Assembly (NCBI GenBank): GCA_022567855.1
Contig: JADFGE010000124.1
Coordinates: forward strand, 1-7,787
Reading direction: 5' to 3'
Source of the DNA: Planctomycetota bacterium
GTDB lineage: Bacteria > Planctomycetota > Phycisphaerae > Phycisphaerales > SM1A02
Length of the DNA stretch: 7,787 bases
A model generated the notes under the pieces. It had not been told where the DNA came from and searched no databases. It saw only the letters and a list, made by a program, of their open reading frames with translations. Positions 1 through 5,592 of this stretch are shown here, in pieces; the first letter of the stretch is position 1, and each line of letters opens with the position of its first letter. The translations under genes were made by a program, and so were the position numbers.

Positions 1-88
1 ATGACGGGACAATCCTTTTCCCGCATGGTGAATAAAGACCCCGCAGGGCCTACCTCCGCCGCCGGCGTTGCACAGGCCAAGAATCACT

Positions 89-124
89 CCCTCTCCCCCA
101 CTAGGTGATCTGCGGGGGAGAGGG
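89..124. repeat. Perfect 11-bp palindrome with 14-nt loop (REP-like)
   Basis: CCCTCTCCCCC at 89-99 is the exact reverse complement of GGGGGAGAGGG at 114-124, with a 14-nt loop between them. No T-tract follows on either strand, so it does not fit a textbook intrinsic terminator. Palindromes of the CCCTCTCC...GGAGAGGG kind occur as dispersed REP-like elements in many bacterial genomes, and I infer that this is one. It could also stop or stabilise transcripts entering from either side. The inverted repeat is certain; its nature is not. Confidence 0.65.
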
Positions 125-133
125 TTGCCGTAA

Positions 134-274
134 TCGGTCGGGGGTCGTCAAGCGGATCGTCTCAGCGAACGCGCGCGACCGATTTGTCAACCGTCGCCGC
201 GATTCTCGCCCGGTCTCTCCGACGGCGTCTCCGACCTCGTCGCCCTGCTCGCCAACTGGGGGCCGTGTCCCTGA
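134..274 (+). pseudogene. Relic of a dockerin-type C-terminus
   Basis: A plus-strand frame is open from just after a TAA at 131-133 to a TGA at 272-274. Its last 17 codons (221-271) read DGVSDLVALLANWGPCP and then stop. That ending resembles the second half of the dockerin-like Ca-binding repeats that close many secreted planctomycete proteins, in a pattern of the type D-G-V-x-D-L-x-x-L-L-x-x-W-G-P-C. The usual first dockerin repeat and any upstream domain are missing. The preceding residues (134-220) are arginine- and proline-rich and not dockerin-like. I read it as the surviving tail of a degraded gene. The family link is from memory of such C-termini and the motif is short, so chance resemblance is possible. 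Confidence 0.4.
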
Positions 275-278
275 AGAA

Positions 279-338
279 GGCATCAAGGCATCGAGGGGGA
301 GAAGAAAGCATCGAAGCGCCAAGGCATAAAGGAATCAG
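279..338 (+). repeat. Degenerate octamer array, unit GGCATCAA-like
   Basis: Two adjacent octamers, GGCATCAA (279-286) and GGCATCGA (287-294), are followed by a purine-rich spacer. Then come four looser octamers at 307-338: AGCATCGA, AGCGCCAA, GGCATAAA and GGAATCAG. The second block is out of step with the first by 4 bp. Arrays of this look are intergenic and non-coding. The period of 8 bp equals that of the arms of the GxxExxY cassette elsewhere in the window, although the unit sequence differs. Confidence 0.5.
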
Positions 339-378
339 AAGCGAGCCGCCGCGTCCTCGCGAGCGGTTTCGGCCAAAT

Positions 379-394
379 GGCATCGTGGCATCAA
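379..394 (+). repeat. Second copy of the GGCATC octamer pair
   Basis: GGCATCGT (379-386) is followed directly by GGCATCAA (387-394), in the same orientation as the array at 279-338. This is either a separate fragment of one array or a dispersed copy. No gene lies between the two blocks, and they are direct rather than inverted. Confidence 0.45.
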
Positions 395-408
395 GGGACG
401 AGGAGAGC

Positions 409-446
409 CGGGCCGAAGCATCCGTTGCCGTGTCGGGCCGAAGCAT
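409..446 (+). repeat. 13-bp direct repeat, spacing 25 bp
   Basis: CGGGCCGAAGCAT occurs at 409-421 and again exactly at 434-446. The GAAGCAT core resembles the degenerate octamers to its left, so this may be the outer, more decayed part of the same repeat-rich patch. No function is apparent. Confidence 0.5.
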
Positions 447-496
447 GGCGCGCCCGCATACCGATCAATCGTCATGCGTATGAGAACCAACCGCCG

Positions 497-2179
497 TCAG
501 TCAGTCGGGCGCTGGGGGGCCGGCTGCACCTCCATCGAGGCGAGCGTAGTGTCGTCCGCGAGCACAAGGTTGCCCAAGTATTCTTGAAGTGACGCCAGCG
601 CATGGGATACATCTTCGGACGGCGTGGTCGATTCGGCGATCGCGCTCAGCAGCCGATCAACCCCGAAGTCCTCGCCGGACGGAGCCCTGTGCTCGACCAC
701 GCCGTCGCTGTAGAGAATGAATCGATCGCCGGGGGCAAGCTTCAGCGATTGAGCCACGTAACGAAAGTCCGGATCGATCCCCACGAGAATGCCTTGGGGG
801 CGCGGCGCGGTCGCGGGCGGCTCGCCGTGGGGTTTGATGATCCAATGGCCGTGCCCCGCATCGACAAAGTGCAACACCTGATCGCGGTCGTCGAACACGC
901 CAATCCACAGCGAGACGAACATGTTGGCCGGCGATCGCTCGGTCGTGTAGCGGTTCACGGCGTTGGCGGCTTCGGCCGGGTCCGTGAGTCGCGCCATCGC
1001 GGCCCGCAGATACGACAGGACGGCGGTCATGAGAATCGCCGCGCCCATGCCCTGGCCGGACACGTCGCCGAAACAGAGTCCGACTCGATGATCGTCCAGG
1101 GGAAAGATGTCGAAGAGATCGCCAGCCACGATTCTGCCCGGCGTCATGCGCATCGCGTACTTCAGAGCGCCGACCACGCCTTCCTCGCTGGGCCAAAGGA
1201 ACGCTTGAGCCTGGCGGGCCGCATTCAGATCCTGGTCCAGTCGCTCGTGGCGGCGCTGAAGCTCCGTCCGTTTGATATTGGCCAAGGCGAGCCCGGCAAT
1301 TCGAGATACCGCGCGGCAGAATCCAGCGGCGTCGTCATAGCCGGGCTGCTCGGCTTCGCGCGAATCAAGATAGATGTAGCTCACCACCGAGCTGTCCAGG
1401 GTGATCGGCGCGCACACGGCGCACAGGATGCCGAGCTGTTGGATACTCTGCCCCAGCAGCGCATCCGTCGATCGCGAGAGGCGGGCGACATGGCCGGAGG
1501 CGGCCTCGCGCAGCAGCGAGCGGCTGAAGCTGAAGTCGGCGGGGCGATCCATGTTCAGGTCGCGCGCCGCCAGGACCTCGACCTGATCGCCGGAGCCGGT
1601 GGGACGCAACACCGCGGCCCGGCGGAAACCGCTTCCCGCCAGGACGAGGCCGACTACCGCCGCCGCGAGCTCGGTTTCCGTTGACGTCTGATGCAGGATG
1701 CTGGCCCCTTCGATCAGCAGCTCCAAGCGACGCTGGGCCAGCGCTTCGAGTTCACGATTGGAGATTCGTTCAACGATCGTGCCGGGAGCGACGTGTTCGT
1801 CCACGGCCGCCAGTGTTCGCGAATCATTGCCGCTGCCGCCGCCGCCGTTGACACGAAACGTGTACGGGCCGAAGCGGACGAAATCACCCGAGGCGATCAG
1901 TGTCGGCGTTCCGGGTCGAAGCAGCACGCCGTTGAGGTAGGTGCCGTGTCGGCTTCCCAGATCGGTCAGCACCCATTCGTGTTTGCGCCTCGCCACTGAC
2001 GCATGCCGTCTGGACACCACGGCATCGGCCAGGCACAGGTCGCACTCCTGTGCCCGTCCGACCAATATCTCCGCCTGGTCCCGAACGGACAACGACGGCG
2101 CATCGGTCCCGGCGACGGGCTCCAGCCTCAACTGGTCCGTGCTCGGCGCGGGCGTCATTACATCCTTGCCTCCCGTCAC
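497..2179 (-). CDS. FHA-GAF-PP2C (SpoIIE-type) serine/threonine phosphatase
   Basis: This is a cytoplasmic signalling protein of about 560 residues with three modules. An N-terminal FHA domain (about 30-105) would bind phosphothreonine; it shows GR at 41-42, SRRH at 56-59 and GSRHGTYLNG at 75-84. A GAF-like sensor domain follows (about 145-305), then a short helical linker (305-328). The PP2C/SpoIIE phosphatase (about 335-550) keeps the metal-binding acidic residues: GDLFD 353-357, FGDVSG 370-375, DAGH 440-443, SDG 491-493 and DDTTL 542-546. Such proteins usually dephosphorylate anti-sigma antagonists or act opposite Ser/Thr kinases, but no partner gene is visible here. GSGQG replaces the commoner GDVSGHG or GDVSGKG only at the Gln (376). 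The start is uncertain: GTG at 2179 or ATG at 2158, each with a Shine-Dalgarno core 10 nt upstream. The family call is firm; the substrate is unknown. Confidence 0.92.
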   Translation of the reverse strand: MTGGKDVMTPAPSTDQLRLEPVAGTDAPSLSVRDQAEILVGRAQECDLCLADAVVSRRHASVARRKHEWVLTDLGSRHGTYLNGVLLRPGTPTLIASGDFVRFGPYTFRVNGGGGSGNDSRTLAAVDEHVAPGTIVERISNRELEALAQRRLELLIEGASILHQTSTETELAAAVVGLVLAGSGFRRAAVLRPTGSGDQVEVLAARDLNMDRPADFSFSRSLLREAASGHVARLSRSTDALLGQSIQQLGILCAVCAPITLDSSVVSYIYLDSREAEQPGYDDAAGFCRAVSRIAGLALANIKRTELQRRHERLDQDLNAARQAQAFLWPSEEGVVGALKYAMRMTPGRIVAGDLFDIFPLDDHRVGLCFGDVSGQGMGAAILMTAVLSYLRAAMARLTDPAEAANAVNRYTTERSPANMFVSLWIGVFDDRDQVLHFVDAGHGHWIIKPHGEPPATAPRPQGILVGIDPDFRYVAQSLKLAPGDRFILYSDGVVEHRAPSGEDFGVDRLLSAIAESTTPSEDVSHALASLQEYLGNLVLADDTTLASMEVQPAPQRPTD

Positions 2180-2194
2180 TCCAGATCATCTCCT
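2169..2194 (-). promoter_or_regulatory. Two competing ribosome binding sites for the FHA-phosphatase gene
   Basis: On the minus strand AGGAG (2194-2190) lies 10 nt before the GTG at 2179, and GGAGG (2173-2169) lies 10 nt before the ATG at 2158. The two candidates are equally placed, so sequence alone does not decide the start. The difference is seven residues ahead of the FHA domain and does not change the function call. ATG with GGAGG may be slightly favoured by codon preference. Confidence 0.4.
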
Positions 2195-2285
2195 AAGGGC
2201 CCCACGACGCCCCAACCGCCGATCATCATACCGTACCCTGTGCGCCGATGACACACCCGGTGCTTACGGATGCGTCGGCCGAAGG

Positions 2286-3818
2286 TTACGTTCCATCGAG
2301 CGAGGCAATAGCGCTGAACTGCGCTGCCAGGGCCGGGTACAACGCGCGATACCGCTCGTAGTACCGGCCATAGACCGCTGCATCCGCCCCCGGCCGGAGC
2401 GAGTCAGTTTCACGAACGGTGCTCTTGGCGGCTTGCTGCACGTTCTCAAAGACACGAATCCCGACACCCGCCAGAAGGGCTGCGCCATAGGCGGCGCCTT
2501 GGGTGATGTTGACAGTCGCAACCTCAGCATTGAACACATCGGCCATCATCTGCCGCCACAGTTCGCTGCGAGCGCCGCCGCCGGACACGCGCACCTTCGA
2601 TACATCAAACCCCATATCGCGCACAAGCTGGATCGAATCCATGAGACCGAAGGTGACACCTTCCATGACGGCCCGCGTCATGTGCCATTTGTTGTGCCGC
2701 AAGGTAAGACCAATGAAGGCGCCGCGGGCGTTCGGGTCGGCGTGCGGCGTGCGCTCACCGGTCAGGTACGGCAGGAAGAACAAACCTTCACAGCCGGGCC
2801 GAACCTCCGAAGCGCCTTCGATCAATACTTCATACGGATCGATTTCACGGACGGCGGCCTGCATCATCTCCTCACCGCCAAGCTTGTCGCGGAACCACCG
2901 CAAGCTCCCGCCCCCGGAGAGCATCACGCCCATCACATGCCACATTCCCGGGACGGCGTGGCAATAGGCGTGCAGTTTCCCGTTTCGATCGAGCTCACAT
3001 TCAGCGGTCGCGGCAAAGGTGACGCCGGAGGTGCCGATCGTGACCGACACCGCGCCGTCATCGACGATGCCGCATCCGATCGCCTCCGCCGCCTGATCGC
3101 TCGCCCCGGCAATAACCGGCGTATCTTGCAACAGACCCGTCGCCGTAGCCGCTTCGCCGGACAGCTTCGCACTCGCCACGGGTGATTCGGTGACATGCGC
3201 AAGCCAATGTCGTGGCACCCCCAAAGCGTCGATCAATTCATCCGACCATTGACGCGCTGCGACATCAAATAATGATGTACCCGAAGCATCGGTCACGTCG
3301 CTGAGAAATTCACCGGTCAGCCGAAAGCGAATGTAATCCTTGGGGAGCAGGATTTTCGTAATCCGTTCATAGATATCAGGCTCGTGTTGCTTGACCCAAA
3401 GGATCTTGGGCGCGGTGAAACCGGTCAAGGCCGGCTTTCCTGTGATGCGAAGAACAGTGTCGGCGCCGATACGATCGTGAATCTCATCACATTGCGCTGC
3501 GGTCCGTTGATCATTCCACAAGATGGCCGGGCGCAGGACTTCGCCTTTTGCGTCGAGCAGCACCAAGCCATGCATTTGGCCGGTGAGCCCGATCGCCGCA
3601 ACATGTTTCGGATCGACCTCGGACTGATCGAGCGCTTTGCGAATGCTGGCGACCGTTGCGTTATACCAATCTTGCGGAGATTGCTCGGACCACAACGGCT
3701 TAGGGGTCGACAGCGGATACTCCGTCGTGATGTTGGCGGCAACATTGCCCTGCTCATCGATCAGCAGCGCCTTGCTCCCGCCGGTTCCGATGTCAATACC
3801 GAGAAGGTACGTAGTCAT
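2286..3818 (-). CDS. xylB: Xylulokinase, FGGY family
   Basis: This cytoplasmic kinase phosphorylates D-xylulose with ATP to xylulose 5-phosphate, the entry to the pentose phosphate pathway. At 510 residues it is close to the usual length, and both halves of the FGGY fold are present. Visible marks are the N-terminal phosphate-binding GIDIGTGGSK (7-16), the sugar-binding GQMHG (80-84), WNDQRT (102-107), the catalytic Asp in GASDQ (Asp241), GTSG (263-266), SGGG (301-304), TGERTPHADP (353-362) and the adenine-binding SGGGARSELW (412-421). GQMHG is typical of xylulokinases within the family. It lies downstream of the xylose isomerase-like gene, separated from it only by the GxxExxY cassette. No Shine-Dalgarno sequence is seen in the 13 nt before its ATG, and the cassette arm begins 10 nt upstream. 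Translation may therefore depend on coupling to the preceding gene. Confidence 0.95.
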   Translation of the reverse strand: MTTYLLGIDIGTGGSKALLIDEQGNVAANITTEYPLSTPKPLWSEQSPQDWYNATVASIRKALDQSEVDPKHVAAIGLTGQMHGLVLLDAKGEVLRPAILWNDQRTAAQCDEIHDRIGADTVLRITGKPALTGFTAPKILWVKQHEPDIYERITKILLPKDYIRFRLTGEFLSDVTDASGTSLFDVAARQWSDELIDALGVPRHWLAHVTESPVASAKLSGEAATATGLLQDTPVIAGASDQAAEAIGCGIVDDGAVSVTIGTSGVTFAATAECELDRNGKLHAYCHAVPGMWHVMGVMLSGGGSLRWFRDKLGGEEMMQAAVREIDPYEVLIEGASEVRPGCEGLFFLPYLTGERTPHADPNARGAFIGLTLRHNKWHMTRAVMEGVTFGLMDSIQLVRDMGFDVSKVRVSGGGARSELWRQMMADVFNAEVATVNITQGAAYGAALLAGVGIRVFENVQQAAKSTVRETDSLRPGADAAVYGRYYERYRALYPALAAQFSAIASLDGT

Positions 3819-3828
3819 ACGATGATTA

Positions 3829-3861
3829 AAGATTCACCACGGAGACACTGAGACACGGAGA
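3829..3861. repeat. Left inverted arm: cap plus three octamers
   Basis: The cap AAGATTCAC (3829-3837) is followed by CACGGAGA (3838-3845), the variant CACTGAGA (3846-3853) and CACGGAGA (3854-3861). Read on the minus strand, this arm supplies the last eight codons of the GxxExxY gene and its TGA stop (3836-3834). Confidence 0.85.
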
Positions 3862-4292
3862 TGGGGTAAGGATAAGAGCATCGAATGAGCAATCCTAGAG
3901 TCGCGACGGATGATCCCATCCTTCAGAACGGGTACAGAGAAGTTCAAGAGTAGGCCGACCGGTTTCCTAAGGAACCGAAGGTAGGTCAGCAGTTGGGCTT
4001 CATGTATCGGAAGGATCTTCTCGACCGCCTTCAGTTCGACAATGACCTTGTCATCGACCAATAGATCAACGCGATAGCCTACGTCAAGATGAACACCCTT
4101 GTAATCCAGAGGCACATCAATTTGACGCTCGAACGGAATACCTCGAAGCGACAGTTCATGAGCAACACATGCCTCGTACCCCGATTCGAGAAGACCCGGG
4201 CCGAGCTGTCGATGAACCTCGATCGCCGCTGCGATCACTTGATCGCTCAGTTCCTTGTGCAGTAGATTTCCCGAAGCGCTATGGCTTAGCAT
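3834..4292 (-). CDS. GxxExxY protein, PD-(D/E)XK nuclease-like
   Basis: This 152-residue protein of the GxxExxY family (PDDEXK_3 superfamily) carries the name-giving motif G33-LL-E36-SG-Y39. Nuclease-like residues follow: Asp76, then Glu86-Leu-Lys88 in VIVELKAVE, then Gln99 and Tyr103 in HEAQLLTYLR. The body (about 14-135) matches the family along its whole length, so it appears intact and the fold and active-site set look complete. Its biological role is not established. The start ATG has a weak AAGGG 5 nt upstream and lies 21 bp inside the right repeat arm. The C-terminal eight residues LRVSVSPW and the stop codon are encoded by the left repeat arm, so gene and repeats form one unit. The gene ends 15 nt before the xylB start. 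Its position inside a sugar operon suggests insertion, not a role in sugar use. Confidence 0.9.
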   Translation of the reverse strand: MLSHSASGNLLHKELSDQVIAAAIEVHRQLGPGLLESGYEACVAHELSLRGIPFERQIDVPLDYKGVHLDVGYRVDLLVDDKVIVELKAVEKILPIHEAQLLTYLRFLRKPVGLLLNFSVPVLKDGIIRRDSRIAHSMLLSLPHLRVSVSPW

Positions 4293-4313
4293 TCTAACCC
4301 TTCCAGTTTTCCT

Positions 4314-4362
4314 TCTCCGTGTCTCCGTGTCTCCGTGTCTCCGTGTCTCCGTGGTGAATCTT
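4314..4362. repeat. Right inverted arm: five octamers plus cap
   Basis: Five perfect tandem copies of TCTCCGTG (4314-4321, 4322-4329, 4330-4337, 4338-4345, 4346-4353) are followed by GTGAATCTT (4354-4362), the exact complement of the cap on the left arm. The copy number differs between arms (five against three), as expected from slippage in a short tandem repeat. The cap ends 1 bp from the isomerase stop codon. Confidence 0.88.
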
Positions 4363-4363
4363 C

Positions 4364-5509
4364 CTAACTCGGACGAGGCAACGACATTAGTCGATCCGGA
4401 TGCGGCGCCCGGGCGCGGATGAGGTGCGCTTCCAGCCAGCCGCGGGCCTTGTCGGGGTGTTCGTGCGCGAACATGATCGCTTCGTGATCGAGTTCATTGA
4501 CACGATCGTTGGCGGCGCGAATCGCATCCATCGAAATGCGGATGGCGGTAGCGACGGGCATACGTTCAGGGTTGATGTCAATGCCGAAGTATCCGCGGTA
4601 GCCGTGCATCTTCAGCGTGTACAACAGTGCTTCGAGCTGCTCGGGTGAGACGACGCCGACGTTGAGGTCTTGGTCGTAGTTTCCCAACGGTTGACTGTTC
4701 CAATGCGAATGCGCAAGGCGGCCTTGCGACAGCGGCCAACTGAACGCGTAGGCGAGATCCTCAAAGCCCATCAGCACGTGACCGACTTCGGGATTCAAAC
4801 AGCACAACGCATGTCCTTCATCAAGCAATGCACGGTTCGTCGTATCGGTGAGAAGCGATTCGACTTGATGTCCAAGCAGCACACCTTCGGGGGTGGTGCC
4901 GAAGAGGATGCGCCCACGCGGCTCGTACGGCTTGGGCTCAAAAGCGATGCGAACCCCCGGCACGGCGTCCATTGCTTCGGCCAAACCCTCAGCGAATCGA
5001 TCGCGCATGGCGGCAAAATTGACACCCATCGGGTTTTCATAGCCGTCGATCCCCGGCCAAACGATCGCAAAATCAGTGTCCAACTCCCCGTTCAGTTGAA
5101 GCGCTTGCTTCGTGCGCTCGATCGCCGCCTGACGATGCTTTGGGATCGGATTGGAAAGCGAACCCCATTCGAATTGCTCATCCCAAAACAGGAGCGGGAT
5201 GATCGTGATGAGCTTGATGCCGGTGTCGGCGGTGAACGATTTCCACAGGCCGAGATTGTCTTCGTTGACTTCGTTGGGGTAGTGCGCTTCCAGACCGCAC
5301 AGGCCGACCTCGGCCAGGGTTGCGGCGATATCCAGACGCTGCTCGATCGTCAGGTCCGGCTGATACTTGGCGTGGAACCGACTCGACGGCGGCGTGAAAT
5401 ACCATATTCCAGCGGAGAATTTTAGCTCCAGCTCGAATGACTTCAGATGCGCCAGCAATTCATCGCCCGAGCGGCGCGTTGATTGATCACGAAGATCGGG
5501 GAACGCCAT
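4364..5509 (-). CDS. xylA: Xylose isomerase-like TIM-barrel protein
   Basis: This protein probably interconverts D-xylose and D-xylulose in the cytoplasm, feeding the xylulokinase encoded just downstream. At 381 residues it has the length of class I xylose isomerases. Recognisable active-site blocks are His76 (EAHYPNEV), Glu191 and Lys193 (FEPKPYEP), Glu241 and His244 (NPEVGH), Asp279 and Asp281 (YDQDL) and Asp311 (GIDINPER). Two canonical positions differ: the Asp of the HIDLNGQ block is His269 (HSHWNSQ), and the Asp three residues after the catalytic His is Asn79. The first is normally a ligand of metal site 1. It is thus a divergent branch, and the substrate could be another aldose. The start is well supported by a near-perfect ribosome binding site. 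The last codon lies 1 bp from the GxxExxY cassette. The gene symbol rests partly on its xylB neighbour. Confidence 0.8.
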   Translation of the reverse strand: MAFPDLRDQSTRRSGDELLAHLKSFELELKFSAGIWYFTPPSSRFHAKYQPDLTIEQRLDIAATLAEVGLCGLEAHYPNEVNEDNLGLWKSFTADTGIKLITIIPLLFWDEQFEWGSLSNPIPKHRQAAIERTKQALQLNGELDTDFAIVWPGIDGYENPMGVNFAAMRDRFAEGLAEAMDAVPGVRIAFEPKPYEPRGRILFGTTPEGVLLGHQVESLLTDTTNRALLDEGHALCCLNPEVGHVLMGFEDLAYAFSWPLSQGRLAHSHWNSQPLGNYDQDLNVGVVSPEQLEALLYTLKMHGYRGYFGIDINPERMPVATAIRISMDAIRAANDRVNELDHEAIMFAHEHPDKARGWLEAHLIRARAPHPDRLMSLPRPS

Positions 5510-5516
5510 GGTCCAA

Positions 5517-5525
5517 CACCTCCTT
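5517..5525 (-). promoter_or_regulatory. Strong ribosome binding site for the xylose isomerase gene
   Basis: AAGGAGGTG on the minus strand is fully complementary to the anti-Shine-Dalgarno core and ends 7 nt before the ATG at 5509. It fixes the start of the isomerase gene. It also contrasts with xylB, which has no such site in front of its ATG. Confidence 0.8.
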
Positions 5526-5592
5526 ATTCATCACGCGGCGGCATCATCGTGTAACGAAGCAGGGTTGTCGAGGAGGTCAAGCCGTCCAACCT

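Larger units (their letters stand above)
1..496. other. Gene-free region with repeats and a coding relic
   Basis: This stretch lies beyond the 3' end of the FHA-phosphatase gene and holds no open frame that resembles a protein family. It contains a perfect inverted repeat at 89-124, a short plus-strand relic with a dockerin-like ending (221-274), degenerate octamer arrays (279-338 and 379-394) and a 13-bp direct repeat (409-421 and 434-446). A plus-strand frame is open from 1 to 108 (35 codons), but it resembles nothing I recognise. I see no convincing rho-independent terminator for the minus-strand gene ending at 497. The density of repeats and relics suggests decaying accessory DNA. Confidence 0.7.
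3829..4362 (-). mobile_element. GxxExxY cassette with inverted octamer-repeat ends
   Basis: This ~534-bp unit has one gene between two inverted ends. The left end reads AAGATTCAC followed by three octamers (CACGGAGA, CACTGAGA, CACGGAGA). The right end has five copies of TCTCCGTG followed by GTGAATCTT. The outer 33 bp of the two ends are inverted copies with one mismatch. The unit lies between the isomerase stop codon (4364-4366) and the xylB start (3818), filling almost the whole gap. By hand count of several lines its G+C is about 53%, below the phosphatase gene and parts of xylB. No transposase and no clear target-site duplication are visible. I infer a non-autonomous or self-contained insertion; the alternative is a cellular gene that acquired repeats at both ends. 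Confidence 0.6.

Noticed and set aside
602..1684. A 360-codon open frame on the plus strand opposite the FHA-phosphatase gene
   Set aside because: The minus-strand frame carries complete FHA, GAF-like and PP2C motifs. The plus-strand product is His/Arg/Gly-rich with no recognisable domain, as expected of an antisense shadow in G+C-rich DNA.
2225..2230. TATGAT on the minus strand, about 45 nt upstream of the FHA-phosphatase start, as a -10 box
   Set aside because: It is close to consensus, but I find no matching -35 hexamer at 16-18 bp upstream, and a single hexamer is expected by chance.
2180..2285. A rho-independent terminator after xylB
   Set aside because: Only short palindromic bits around CGGCCG are present, with no stable stem followed by a T-run on the minus strand.
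1941..3185. A 414-codon open frame on the plus strand running across the start of the phosphatase gene and most of xylB
   Set aside because: It spans two convincing minus-strand genes and the gap between them, has low-complexity Arg/His-rich sequence and no family features.
4314..4353. The tandem octamers as a CRISPR array
   Set aside because: The units are 8 bp and abut directly with no spacers, and no cas gene is present.
3820..4372. Target-site duplication at the edges of the GxxExxY cassette
   Set aside because: The sequence just outside the two 9-bp caps shows no shared direct repeat of useful length, so classical transposition cannot be claimed.
5575..5580. TTGACC on the minus strand upstream of the xylose isomerase gene as a -35 box
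   Set aside because: No acceptable -10 hexamer occurs at the right distance, so a promoter here is not supported.
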